Shown here in pieces: positions 44,347-56,836 of a DNA stretch of 64,000 nt. Made by a program: the position numbers and the translations under genes. This DNA is from Lonicera japonica. Its lineage: Eukaryota; Streptophyta; Magnoliopsida; Dipsacales; Caprifoliaceae. The stretch's first letter is position 1; every line of letters starts with the position of its first letter. Below the pieces are notes generated by a model. That model did not search any database. It worked only from the letters and a program-made list of their open reading frames with translations, and was not told where the DNA came from. Location: NCBI GenBank assembly GCA_021464415.1, contig CM038467.1, positions 67,961,393-68,025,392 of the forward strand. Reading direction: 5' to 3'.

Positions 44347-47300
44347 GTATTGGATTTAAAAGTGTATTTCTGATCACGGCTCAGCCTTACATATTCAGTA
44401 ATGGCTATCAGATAAGGTTTAATGAAGGACCTTGCATGCATTGCAACGTTGGCTACATTGTTCCTGAATGGGTCGACGAGAACCCAAGCCTTTCTGTCAT
44501 TAAACAGATATATGGCTCTGGAAAAGCTCTCCCCACCACAACTATAGTCTTGCCTTTGAAGTTTGACAAGGTTAAACCCGTGAAGCATCAGCTTTCAAGC
44601 ATTCATCCTGAAGTTTTGTTGTTTCTTTCAAAGATAAAGCGGCTTTCTGTCAGGGAAGACAATAAGGACCCTAAGCTCAATTCTGTGAGTGCAATATCTA
44701 TATCAAGTGAGGTTAATTTTTCTACCCGAAAGAACATTGATGCTGAGTCCTACATGCTCCACCTCTCTGCTGACGAAAATGGTGAGAACGAGGATAGAGA
44801 ATGCAGCTATCATATGTGGAGGCAGAGGTTTCCCGTCAAGCAGGAAAACAAAGTAGAAAGAAGAATGGAAGTCGAGGAATGGGTTATCACATTGGCTTTT
44901 CCAAATGGAAAACGTCTCGATAGAGGAAAGAATTCTGTTGGGCTCTATGCATTTCTACCGACGGAGATGGTGACTAATTTCCCTTTCATAATTCAAGCAG
45001 ATTTTGTTCTAGCATCATCAAGGGAAACAATTCTCCTTGACGACAAATGGAACAAAGGGATTCTTGATTGTGTGCCCGTCGCTTTTATTGAGGCATTCAC
45101 TTCTCTTGTGAAATCCATAGAAAATGCCCAATTTCTAGTCTGCCTCCTATGTTCGGGTTCCTTCCAGTCCAGAAGTCTTCCGAAGCAAAGCTGAATGCCG
45201 TGAGGGAGTCTATCAAAGCGAAACTGGTCAATGAAAATATTGTTCCGTGTGAGTCATACATGGAACAGAAGTTCTTCCAGAAACCCAGTGAAGTTAGTAG
45301 GCTAATGCCTGCTTTCTGGAACATATTGGGTAAGGCGAGGGAGAAAGGGATGAACTTGTACAACATCTCTTCACATGGAAGGTATGTCCTATGTTCTTCA
45401 TTTGACACGGAGGAGTACAACGCATATTAAATTTCTTGGGAGTGGAATATGTCAGCGATGAATGGTATGCAAAGTGTATCCAGAGTTCTAATCTTGCATT
45501 GGGAGTTTCAGAGGATGTTTACTTAGAGCTTCTACAATTTGTTGTTGATAAATGGAACTCGTCTTCTCAAATGCCAGCATTAATAACATTCCCATTTTGA
45601 AGTACGTGGGTCGTGATGGGAATGTCTCTTTGTGCAGTATAAATGGCATAGTTCAGCCGGGTGGTATGACACTGCTTCTATCACGAGAGTTTCGTCACAT
45701 CTCGTGGTTAGTAAATTGGAACAAGGAATTCAGATATGCCGTTAGCTCAATTTTTTCTTCCTAAATCTACTCAAGAGCTATCGGGTCTATTCAAATTTCG
45801 ACCATTGTTGAGTGTTTATATAGTTTGTTAATGTGCATGATATGCAAAAATCCTCATTAAGTCGCTCGGTGATGATAGGAAACTTGTCCTTGCTTTTGTT
45901 CATTTCCTATATCACTCGTTTTCAAAAGATTATTTGACTACGCAAGAGGTTGATTCTCTGTGTAATGCAATGCCTCTAATTGACAATTATGGGAGGTTGA
46001 TGAGCCAAAGGAATGGAGTCCTTGTTCCTGCTAACGGAAGCAGATGGCTAAAGCTGGTTGGTTCAAATCCTTGGCGAGGAGAAGGTTATGTTGAGCTTGG
46101 AGAAGATTATTTGCGTTCTGGCTACTATGCAGGTGTACTAACGCCTGGAAAAGAGTTCGTCAATTTCCTAAAAAATCATGTTAAAGCTGCTGATATCCCT
46201 TTTCTCTCTCCTCCGAATGCGGCGATTCCTTCTGTTTCTGCTCCACTAACCAAAGAAAACGTGTTCTTGCTACTCGACTGGATTCGTAATTTAAGAAGGT
46301 GTGGAACTCAAATCCCAGAGAGATTCTTAACAAGCATTAAGCAGGGCAGTTGGTTAAAAATCTCACTCTGTGGCAGTTCTGGCTATAGGCCTCCGTCACA
46401 GTCTTTCATTTTCTCTTCCTCACGTGATTATCATTTACAGCATGAGTCGGTTCTTGTTGATATTCCATTAATCGATCAGCAATTCTACGGTGGTAAAATA
46501 ATTGAATACAAGGAGGAGTTAAAAATGGTCGGTGTGATGTTCGAGTATGGAGAAGCGTGTGAGTTCATCGGGAATCATCTAATGTCTCTGGCAGCTTCGT
46601 CCACTTTATCCAGAAGCAATGTAATTTCAATACTGAACTTCATCAAGTTTTTGAGAGATAAATATCTGTCTCCCGAAAACTTCATCAACAGTATTAAAGG
46701 TAGAAGGTGGCTGAGGACTTTGATGGTGATAGGGCTCCATCAGAATCGGTTCTCTTTGACGAGGAGTGGAGAGTTGCTTCACAAATTAGTGAAATTCCAT
46801 TCATTGATAAGAATTACTACGGCGAGGAAATTGTTCTTTTCAAAAAAGAACTCGAACTGATTGATGTGGTTGTTGGCTTTAATCAAAATTACCAGCTTGT
46901 TGTTGAAAACTTAAGATCAACACGCTTAACGTCTCCTACAGCTGAAGCTTTTCTTTTGATACTGGACTGCATACGTCGTGTAAGATCTTCTAACAAACTT
47001 GTTAGAGAGCTCAAAGATAAGAAATGCCTGAAGACAAATATGGGCTACAAGTGTCCATCTGAGTGTTTCCTGTTTAATCCTTCTTGGGGTTGCCTTCTGC
47101 AAGTTTTCAACAGTTTTCCTCTTATTGATGAGGCATTTTACGGAAGCACCTTAACTTCATACAAAAGTGAATTGGAGGAACTTGGCGTAGTGGTGGATTT
47201 CAAGGACGCTTCAAAAGCATTTGCTCGCATTTTCGAGAGGCAATCGTCATCGTCTTCAATTGGAACAAATAATGTTTTCTCTCTTCTGGCATGTTACAGA

Positions 47301-48315
47301 AAGCTGAATAGAACGGATTTCAAGTTTCCGACGGATCTTAAGAAGAGCATCCGTGAGTTGAAATGGTTGAGAACACGACTTGGTGATTACCGAAAGCCAA
47401 ATGAATGCATATTGTTTGGCCATGAATGGGAATCTATCTCTCAAATCTGCTTGCTTCCTTTTATTGAGGATAGTGATAATTATTATGGAAATGGAATCCG
47501 TGAATATGAGAAGGAACTGGTTAGTATGGGTGTTGTTTCTGAATTCAAAAATGCTGCTGAGTTTGTGGTTAATGGCCTTTTTTTACCTCAGAACCAAGCA
47601 GTATAACTCCTGCAAATGTTTTTTCATTGCTGAATTGCATTCGGAATCTACCGCAAAAGCCGAGTTACGATTTTCCAGATTCGTTTATGAAGCAGACCGG
47701 TAAAAAGTGGATGAAAACCCTTGCTGGTTACAGGTCTCCAAAAGAGTGTTTTGTTGTTTACTTCTGATTGGAATAAGTTCTTAAGGCCTGAGGATGGACC
47801 TTTCATTGATGAAAATTTTTATGGTTCCGAAATTATGTCTTACGAAAAAGAGCTTAGTTTGCTTGGAGTGACAATGGATGTTAAAAGTGGCTGCCCATTG
47901 CTTCTCAGTCACCTCGATTTCCATTCTAATTTCACCACAATTAATCGCATTTATAGTTACTTGTGCGAGTTCAATGTGGAGCTGATTGATGAAGTATCCA
48001 AAAAGATTTGGATCCCAAATGGAAGTGACGACGGAGAGTGGGTTAAGCCCGTGGAGTGCATTCTTCATGACAAAAATGATCTCTTTGGTTTGCAGGTGAA
48101 CGTTTTGGAGAAACACTATGAACAAAAAATACTCAACTTCTTCTCCAATGTTTTCGGAGTTAGAACTATCCTTCCCTCGATGACTACTGCAAGATTTGGA
48201 AGGTATGGGAAGTTTCTGGACACCGATTGACGCGTGTTGAATGCTGTACCTTTTGGGGGTTTGTTGTAAAGCACTGGAATCAGAAAACGGCAGAAAAAAC
48301 TCTTGCCGAAAAATT

Positions 48316-48415
48316 NNNNNNNNNNNNNNNNNNNNNNNNNNNNNNNNNNNNNNNNNNNNNNNNNNNNNNNNNNNNNNNNNNNNNNNNNNNNNNNNNNNNN
48401 NNNNNNNNNNNNNNN
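48316..48415. other. assembly gap (100 N)
   Basis: Exactly 100 N, the usual placeholder for a scaffold gap of unknown length. It cuts the NO VEIN-like gene before its 3' end and also hides the outermost bases of the next element's left terminus. Confidence 0.97.
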
Positions 48416-49680
48416 CTTAGGTACCCAAAATTTTATCATAATTGGATTTTGGTATCCATTTTTTTAAGTATTGGAATTTTGGTACTCATTTTTTATTTTT
48501 TAAGTATTTTGATACCCGATTTTAACAGTTCTGTTAGTTGACTAAGTCAAGTCGTCAAGTCAAAACAAAATAACATTTGTTATACCAAAAATGTCCATGT
48601 TTAATAAACAATAAAACAAATCATTCACGTTTGCCCTTTTAAGACTTAATCATTCTCAACCAAATGCAGATTTAAAGGGAAAAAAGGGATTAGTCCCAAA
48701 TCCAAGAAAATCTAATTTTGTTCTTCATTACTCAATCAACATATGAATCAAATTAAATTCAGTATATGTCCCAAATAAATAAATTAAACCCAGTCCCTTT
48801 ATTTTCACCACCATAAAATCCCCCTCCTTTCTTGTATTCTTCAATCAATTTGCAAAATAAAACCCCCAAATCTTATACAAGTCGCTTAAATTTTTTCTCA
48901 AAGATTGCACAGTTTGAATCCTCTCCATTCCCCTTGCTTTTCTCCTCACCTCCTCTGTTTTGAACGGCTGCTATGGCCGGGAGATCTCCAACAATGGACC
49001 ATTCACTAGAGCTCTCGAGAGAGAGAAACCCACTTATCGAAGCTCGAGATATAACTGTATATATGTATAGCTATGGATAGTTGGATACACATATATTATA
49101 TATACAGTTATATGTATATATAACTTGATGCCGTGAGAGAGACCCACTTATCGGAGCTCGAGATATAATGGTTTATATATAGTTATAGATACATATATAT
49201 ATAGTTATGTGTATATATAACTTGATGCCGTGGGAGAGAGAGACCCACTTACCAATTTCAAAGCTTGATGCCGTGAGAGAGAGAGCTCGTCGGAAGTATA
49301 GCTTGATGCCGTGAGAAAGAGCGGGGGAGAGCTTGATGCCATGAGAGAGAGAGCTCGTCGGAAATATTTTAAAGAGACAGGGATAGCTATATATGTGTAG
49401 CTATGGATACATATATGAGAGAGAGAGCTCGTCGGAAAAGTGAGGCTATTTTTGGGAAAAATGGCAGCAAGAAGAAAAGAGGCGACAAATATAGTTGAGG
49501 GTAGTTTTGCCACTTTACAATGAACTTCACGGCCATTTAACGGAAAAGTGATAAATGGGTACCAAAATGCCTAAAAAACTGAAAATGGATACCAAGATAC
49601 CAATATATAAAATAATGGATACTAAAATCCAATTATGATAAAACTTTGGGTACCTAAGTACAAATCACCCAAAAAATTAA
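48416..49680. mobile_element. non-autonomous DNA element with about 120-bp TIRs
   Basis: The left arm (48416-48535) reads CTTAGGTACCCAAAATTTTA. The right arm (about 49548-49680) is its inverse (AAAACTTTGGGTACCTAAG). The match runs on through several GGTATCCATTT blocks. The outer end of the left arm lies in the gap. The interior has no transposase and carries direct repeats of GAGAGAGAGCTCGTCGGAA (near 49276, 49346 and 49419) and GCTTGATGCCGTGAGAGAG. Long arms suggest a Mutator-type non-autonomous element, but the family is not certain. Confidence 0.7.
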
Positions 49681-49684
49681 ATTA

Positions 49685-51270
49685 ATTTTAGTAAAAAATA
49701 AAAAATAAGTTGGGTAAAAGAAGTGATATTTTCTTGATTTTTAAAATTTTTCATGAATAATTTTTTTTTATTTGGTGATAAGTAAAACATTTTTACCAAA
49801 AATATAGAAAGATAAAGAATATCTACTCATAAAATGAGCAACATCTCTTACTTTATGTTTTATCTTTTCACACAAACTAATTAAATTTATTTTTCTTTTC
49901 TATCTTTGCAATCAAACGGAGGCTAAATATTATAACTTTTTATTTTTTTAATGACATACAAATATGAGTATTATTATTGTAAAAATAATTATTTATATTA
50001 TTAAAACATATACAATTTTAAAAGTATTTAATATAAATTCTCATAGCAATATTATATTATAACATAAAGAATATTATTTTGACAATATGACTATCAAAAA
50101 ATATTAAATGTTCATGTGTTGTATTTCATTATTATTATTTTATTATTTTCACAAAATATCTCCGCACTATATTAAATGTGAGACCCTCTTAAAAATTTGA
50201 ATTTGCCACAAACAAGACATCCAACTAAATAAGTCGATTTCGACAAAAAATTGGGTAATAAATAAATCACTAGAGCAACTCATGTGAATTTGTACCAAGT
50301 CATTCAAGCATGCATGTGCATGTTTAGTCTTGTCACTCTTGAAGCTTTTCATTACTCATCTTTTGTTTTTATTTGAGTGTCACTATTTAGTGTTTTAAAC
50401 GAGTTTTTTAATATTTCTATTACAATTTTTATTCAAAACATTTTAACATTTTTAGGGCTATTTATTTATATTTGTAACGAATTTTTATAATGTTTTCTGA
50501 TGTATTTTAGAGGAAGCATAAAGTTAGTTTAGAAAATATTTTAATTCTAGGCAATCACTTTTGTAATTAATTGAGATTTATGGTAAACAAGATGTTTGAT
50601 TGTAAGTATAGAATTGGGGTGAAAAATTATTAAAATTTTAGGCAAATTTTATTCTAAGCTATTCAGTTCTTGGTAAAAAAAACTGAAAAAAGTGTACATT
50701 TTTATCTTTTGTTGGTATTTGATTGCCTAATTTTCTTGGCAAATTGATGAAGCTACGAATATATAACAAATATGCGTAATGGAAGGAGAGTGGGAATAAT
50801 GCATATAATGCATTACGCGTAATAGTCCCACGACACGGTCAATACTTATCTTTAATTAAATTAATAAACGGAATTAAATTATTTAAATAGCAAAATCTAT
50901 TGGAATTTTCAAAGAAGCCCCAAGGCCATATCAAAGACCCTTTAATAATAAGTGTAGCTTAAGACTTAAACCGGGGAAGTCCAAGCCAAATTTCCGGGCC
51001 TCTCCCACTTGGGCTAAATACCCCAAACTAATTATATCATCCACATTTAATAAATAAACAACAGTTTTATCAAACTAACTATGGCACCCAAAATTTTCGC
51101 TATTGTAAGTTTAGCACCCATTTTGGATGGATTTCATCCATTGACCAAGTTGATTGTTATGTATTTCTTAAAATTTATTGAACACCCAAAAATAGCGTTG
51201 TGTTTAATTAAACAATTTTTTTATCCTTCCCATGGGAATGCTATGATGGAGCATGTCAAGTACAGGATGC
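49685..51270 (+). repeat. 1.6-kb dispersed repeat, copy 2
   Basis: The direct counterpart of 9205-10828. This copy continues at its right end into a copia RT fragment that copy 1 lacks, so it preserves more of the source element. Confidence 0.75.
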
Positions 51271-51271
51271 G

Positions 51272-51373
51272 AGCAAGTGGGAGCTTGCAATGAAGGACAA
51301 GTTAAAGTCCTTTACCTCCAAGAAGACATGGGAGCTAGCTATGCTACCAATAGGGAAAAAGAAAACTCTACAG
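51272..51373 (+). pseudogene. copia reverse transcriptase fragment
   Basis: About 34 codons reading SKWELAMKDKLKSF and then TWELAMLPIGKK. This is the start of a copia RT domain (the W..AM..E...L...TWEL...P.GK pattern). It is open over this stretch but has no continuation. It suggests the 1.6-kb repeat is part of a degenerate copia element. Confidence 0.7.
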
Positions 51374-51707
51374 CTGTATAGATTAGGAGCATTTTGTCAA
51401 TACCACGTAATTTTAGTAACATCTAGTTTCCCAACGAAAAGACCAAGATAATCTAATTATCTTTAATTATACAAGGGATCGGAGTTCTTAAATAAACCCA
51501 AAAAATTGATCTTCTCACCCAAGTGGGGAAATACTTTCTTGTCACCAGACTCATTTTTTGTTTAAAAAGTTTTCAATTCACCCACCAATGGAGTGAGTCT
51601 ACTAAATGCATTATAAAAATGTTAATTTATGTCTCCATGAAAACAAAAGCTTTCAATTCACCCCATGAGTTTACTGAATGCATTATAACTATGTTAATTT
51701 ATGTCGC
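51374..51707. other. short AT-rich spacer with partial duplication
   Basis: Non-coding. A segment containing TTTCAATTCACCC and GCATTATAANNATGTTAATT occurs twice (about 51567-51630 and 51650-51705), just before the gypsy LTR. Confidence 0.5.
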
Positions 51708-53248
51708 TATAGACACTCCGATCCGTGACCCCCGCAAAACCCTAACGACCTTCGAGAAGTACAGTTCTGGGGGCCTGGGACCCACCCGAGCACCTGAAAC
51801 TGCCCCGAAAGGATTTATTGGCCAAACAAACCTGTTTTAAAGAGGAATTATCGCGCGACAAATCCAAATGTCGCGCGACAATCTTCCTTATATCACACGA
51901 CAGACCCCTCTGACCCATACCAACCACTTCCTAACAAATCAGTCTGTCAGAAGGGTCACTTCAGCCGTTTGTCGCGCGACATTGCTCAACATGTCGCGCG
52001 ACACTTGCCCTTTCTGGGAAAATGTGGCGCGACAATCCTCCCCGAGCACTATAAATAGGCCAACACCCCCATGGGTTCAAAGACAACAACTTGGGATCTA
52101 AGAATTCTAAGTTTTAAATTTGATTTTCTGTTCTTTTATCAAGTATTTTCTACTATCGTCTTATTTCTGAAGTATCATCGAATCTATTCTCGACACTCGA
52201 CGTGTCCCGGATCTGAAATTGAATTCTCGGAAATATCTGAAGAAAGAGAAGATTATTATCGCCGGAGATCTCTCTGCCGTATTATATTTTCTTTCTTATT
52301 AATTATTCTTGTCGGGAAGGTAAAGAAAGTCCCTTATAGTATTTAAAATTAGATATTTGTGTACTTGTTTTACTTCCGTTGTTCTGTCCACATTTTATTT
52401 GAATAAACTTATTGCCAAATTATAAATAGTCTACTGTTCTCTAAACAAAAGACCCTGATAAAAATCATTTACAAAACTAGAAGAGAAAGTACATTATCAT
52501 CCGGATAAAATTCTGTTTTCAAAACCTGGATTGATATAACTTATCTAGGAATTAAATTTCAGTATATCCTGTCTCTTTCATAGACTGCAATATGTCTGAT
52601 AGAACTCATCTCAAAAGTTCTAATTCCATATTAAATTAGTCCCAACACAAGATTCAAACTTTTTCAAAAGAAGTTAAAACCCGAGAAAACCGTCATTATC
52701 TGAGGAAATAAAATGGAAAACTCTCTCTTAAAATAGATACAACTTTTTGTCACTTGTATTTACCCCTTTTGAAAATAAAATATCGGATCTCAGAACACAA
52801 AGGTTTTCATCCCTTTCCCCGCTTTCCCCAGAAATTAGGGTTCTTTTTCACTTGAAAAGTAGTAGACTGTCAGTAAAAGTATCCAAGTTTTTCAACATAA
52901 AATAAACATATAAGACCACTAGAGACCGAAAGGGCGGAATGAGTGCTTAACACCTTCCCAAATCGTAATATAGTTTCCGAACCCTATAGAATCCTGGTTT
53001 CGTAGACAAACGTGTAAAGAAATGCTTATCTATAGCCTTTCCTCTGACATAACTATTTTGTTTGTTTTCTCGTAAAACGTACTGGCGACTCTGAACGAAC
53101 CATCTTGCATCTAGAAATATGATAGAGGGATACCCGATATGAATTATCAGCATGTATAGAAGCAAATAGAACGACGGAATCCCTTCCGACGTTTCAGACA
53201 CTCAAGAACGGGATCGAGACCCGAGGGTCGCATTTGCGGATTCTCACA
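51708..53248 (+). repeat. 5' LTR of the Tat-type element
   Basis: It starts TATAGACACTCC (the solo copy has TGTAGACACCCC, so TG has become TA) and ends GGATTCTCACA. A TATA-like TATAAATAG lies at 52050-52058. Several copies of a TCGCGCGACA palindrome occur upstream of it (51850-52035). Confidence 0.88.
52050..52058 (+). promoter_or_regulatory. TATA box in Tat LTR
   Basis: TATAAATAG follows the palindrome cluster. The solo LTR has a TATATATA-like motif at the equivalent place (near 12892, minus). Confidence 0.55.
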
Positions 53249-53249
53249 G

Positions 53250-53267
53250 TGGCGACTCTGCTGGGGA
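53250..53267 (+). other. primer binding site, probable tRNA-Arg type
   Basis: TGGCGACTCTGCTGGGGA, one base after the LTR end. It resembles the tRNA-Arg complement recalled for Ogre/Tat elements; the exact tRNA was not checked. Confidence 0.75.
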
Positions 53268-54018
53268 CACTAGAAAACTAGACTCTTATATGTGGACCCT
53301 TGTTTATTTGTTGAATATTTTCTTTTACTGCTTTCCTTACTCCCCTGTTTATGTTAATTGATTGAAAAGAAACCTTTTTTCAAAAATGGAAGTTTTTTTT
53401 CAAAAAATACGTAATAAAGATAATGATATTTGTAAAACCAAACCTTTCGAACTTTGCACGCACTTTCACAAATCATGCATTGGTTCTACAAGTGTGAATT
53501 TACACTAAACCCTCGGAAGTATTATAAGTGAGTAGGGAGTTGGCTTGCTTGGGCCATCATAAACCGAAAGCATTTACTTCCACTCTCCTTGGCCAAGTAC
53601 GCCCCCAAGGTATATCAAGTGACGAGAACACTCACGTACACAGGAAGTATATCAAAAGACTCTTGCACGTACCTGCTCTTGGGGTATATCGCAAGGTCTT
53701 GCCAAATAGGAGGGAGCCTAAAGCCTTAACCGTTCGAACACCTACGCTGCATATAAGATCGAGTCGGCTAAAAACACTTGTCAAACAGTCGTAGGGGATG
53801 TACCACCTTACGGCTTATTTTACACCACCTTTTTAAAACCCGAGTCCTTTCTCAGCGATTTTATTTTAGTAGTTTCTTTTGGCAAAAATCGAGTCGCATC
53901 ATAGTCTTCCTTGATCTTTGCCACGTGATTTTGTCTACAGCCGTAAAATGACGACAGTCTGGAAGGTTGGGCCGGTCGAGATCATACTGGACGATTAGTG
54001 AGACCAAGCATATTCGCC
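53268..54018 (+). other. gypsy leader, no gene seen
   Basis: Untranslated region between primer site and gag. The frame at 53528-53794 has no recognisable domain. Confidence 0.55.
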
Positions 54019-56035
54019 ATGACCGACGGACGTGAGAATCAAGAAATGGATCAGAGCCTAGCCGGGGCGTCAACAGTTCAACCAACCTTAGCCGAGATGC
54101 ATCGTTTGCTTATGACCGTCAGCAAGAATCTAGCAAACCTCACGAACGAGCAACAGAGTACCCGGATTCGAATAAAAGAATTGACAGCCAAACGAGCCGC
54201 ACCACCAGGGTTTGAACGACTACCACCGAATCGAGATCTGAACCAAGGGCAGTCATCACAAATACTTACCCCATTCCAAGGAACCAACCCACCACAACGG
54301 GTCCCATCATGGCGGATCCCGTTCAAACCGATCCCAACAATCAGAATCAATGGGCCCCGAATTCTAGCCCTACTTATCAGCAACAAGAACTGCCCATCGT
54401 CTGGCCGCAACCCCAACAAGGTTTTGATCCTCAGTACCAACTATGGCCACAAGTTCCTGCAAGGCCTATTCCACCCCCGGCCCTAGTAGCCCCTCCTAAT
54501 GAATACCCAGACATCAACCGACTTCGGGCAGTATATGTAGAATCGGTTATAGCTCGAGAACAACCCGGCGAGGTGTTAAGAGAAAGTGAAGAAATGAAGA
54601 AGCTGAAGGAACATATGAGGGTACGTTCCTGCAGAAGGGAGTTTTCCTAATAAAAGGAGCAGACGAGATTACTGATATGAATGCCTTCTCCCTCTACCCA
54701 GAAGTAAGATTACCCCAGGAATTCAAGCTCCCTTCTATCACCAAGCTTACAGGAACCACACCCCCAAAAACTCACCTCCAATCCTACATCAGATCCATGC
54801 AAGTGTCCGGTTGTGGAGAGCCGGAGTTGGCTCAGGCCTTTCACATGACTCTCACGGGGGCCGCCCTGAAATGGTTTTTTGATTTAGAGAGACACCACAC
54901 AAAGACTTGGGGAGATATCGTCAAGAAATTTATGACTAAATACGGGTCCAACAAGGATTTGGAAATTACTCGTAAACACCTGAAAATGGCCAAGCAAGGC
55001 GAGAAGGAAAGCTTCAGCGACTTTGTCACACACTGGAGAAAAATGGCCTCCCAAATGTCCAAACGTCCCGATAAAGAAGAGCAGTTGGAGATCATACAGA
55101 AGAATTTTAATCCAGCTGTATTGAATTGCATGGAAAAACATGAATTCCCACACTTCAGAGCCCTGTTAAGCATGGTGTCACAAGTAGAGGAAGAGCTGGC
55201 CAAGAAGGCAGAGATCGACACCAAGAAAGCCTCGTACACCGGGAGAAAGAAGGCCACTTCAGCCGTAAACCAACTAAGCTCGTACCCCTATCAACAAAAC
55301 CCATTTCAGCAGTCACAACAAACACCTCCGATAAGTTGGCCCACACAAGGAGACTCTTCGAGCACCGAGGTTAAGAAAAGAAGGAACTTCTGCACCCTTC
55401 CCACTACCCTTGTCAAAAGTCTGGAACTACTCTGAAAGGCTGGACTAATCACTCCACTCAACCCGCGCCCCCCACTAAACCCTATTCCCAACACCTGGAG
55501 AATGAATGAGAATTGTGCGTACCATCAAGCCGCGGGCCATGACACGGAACGCTGTTTGGCTCTTCGCCATTGTATCCAAGACCTAATCGAGGCTGGTATC
55601 ATAACTGCACCCGGCGGGCCCAATGTTACTAACAACCCCCTTCCTAACCATGCTCCACTTGCGAGAATTAACGCCTTGACCACTGATGAAGAAGGTTTTG
55701 ATCCCGTGGGACTCATTTGAGATAACCCAGCCTACAAGTCACCCACTGTGCCGCCAAAAAAAGCTCAAGTTGCCCTAGGCCTCAATCCGATAATTGATCA
55801 ATGGATGGCTAAGATGAACTTCCTACCCAGGATCTCACAACCACTTACAATCAAAACCAATCCTGGAAAATCTGGGATAAGATGGACCCAGGATGAGAAG
55901 AAACAACCACGGAGGCCCCGAGGCCCTCCCAAAGAGACAATCTGTATGACAGAGACCTCCCCCAAGACTTTCAGTTGGTCGGTAGAACCAGAGTCATCGA
56001 AAACCTCCGAAGAATCAAACCCCGCATCTCTATGA
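54019..56035 (+). pseudogene. Tat-type gag, broken
   Basis: The start is set at the ATG giving MTDGRENQEMDQS. A low-complexity N-terminal part (to about 54620) is followed by the gag core, with EVRLPQEFKLPSITKLTGTT then GAALKWFFDLERHHTKTWGD and a FSDFVTHWRKMASQM helix region. The knuckle region reads CAYHQAAGHDTERCLALRHC (about 55514). Frameshifts occur near 54300 and 54630, with stops at 55433-55435, 55718-55720 and 56033-56035. Sequence on both sides of each stop is in the same frame, so these are point lesions. Gag would form the particle. Confidence 0.82.
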
Positions 56036-56080
56036 ATACAGCAAATTACCCGTTCAGGGAGGGTATATCAACCACCACCG

Positions 56081-56836
56081 ATGGATAGTGAGAAAACACC
56101 TCCTCCTAAGGTAACAGGAGATGACCGAGTCCTGGAACAGTTAAAGAAGACCCAGGCACATATCACCATTTGGGGCCTCCTGGTCGCCTCCAAACCCCAC
56201 AGGACCGCCTTCATCAAGCTCCTGGATGAGGCCGTCATATCACCAGATTCTACTCCGGAACAATTGCCAAGCATGATTGGGTCACTTACAGTTCAAAGAA
56301 GTCTGTCATTCTCAGATGAAGATTTGTCTTCACTAGGAAAGAAACACAGTTTGGCCCTCCATATCATTGTCCGGACCCGAGAAAAAATCCTACCACAAGT
56401 CCTCATCGACAACGGGTCGACTATAAATGTTTGCCCTCTGAAGACCGCCAGATGTCTGGGCATTTTAAAAGCAGAGATTTCTCCATTAGCTGTAACCGTT
56501 AGAGCCTATGAAAACACTAGAAGGGCCGTTCTGGGCTCTCTGAGGCTTGATCTCATGGTCGGACCCGAAAAATTTTCGGCCGACTTTCAAATCATAGACA
56601 TTTCTTCCAGTTTTAACCTCCTGTTGGGAAGAGCATGGCTACACAACATAGAAGTGCTCCCCTCCTCCTTACACCAGAAAATCAAAATATCGTTCGAAGG
56701 GAGGATAATCACCATCCAAGGAGATCCTGAAAGGACCTTGGCAGATCTAGAATTACCCGTCTTGGGCATCGGGAGCCAAAGTATACAGCTGGGAGGCTTT
56801 TCTTACGAGCCTCAAGTGCAAGCCCTCACCACATAG
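56081..56836 (+). pseudogene. Tat-type aspartic protease region
   Basis: Open for 251 codons, in the same frame as gag upstream and RT downstream, after ITRSGRVYQPPP. The catalytic motif is VLIDNGSTINVCPL near residue 109, with Asn where many retroelements have Thr or Ser (DTG/DSG). This DNGS form is, as I recall, common in Tat-type elements. The flap/partner motif FNLLLGRAWLH follows. A stop (TAG) ends it at 56834. It would cleave Gag-Pol. Confidence 0.82.

Larger units (their letters stand above)
39468..48315 (+). pseudogene. NO VEIN-like GHKL-ATPase gene, frame broken in 3' half
   Basis: Exon 1 is 39468-39626 (ATCCAG|GTATGT) and exon 2 is 40254-40464 (TTTCAG|AACGCA, GAAAAAG|GTGCAT). Exon 3 starts at 44347 (TTTCAG|GTATTG) and runs into the gap. 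The first part is a Bergerat-type ATPase: N-box FLMELIQNAEDNEY across the exon 1/2 junction, FNNERGF near residue 90, and GYIGEKGIGFKS across exon 2/3. The frame is intact for about 383 codons. Frameshifts then occur near 45127, 45420, 45565, 45752, 46720, 47592, 47750 and 48172, with stops at 45829 and 45838. All frames still carry family-like repeats (LIDxxFYG, WLRTRLGDYR). Arabidopsis NO VEIN acts in vascular development and endosomal trafficking; this relative's function is unknown. The breaks could be real decay or assembly indels. Confidence 0.8.

Noticed and set aside
44347..48315. Programmed ribosomal frameshifting in the NO VEIN-like gene
   Set aside because: There are too many shifts, in both directions, at unrelated sites; decay or assembly error is simpler.
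54078..55346. Several minus-strand frames of 60-138 codons opposite gypsy gag
   Set aside because: The plus strand carries clear gag motifs; the reverse frames are shadows of a codon-biased GC-richer region.
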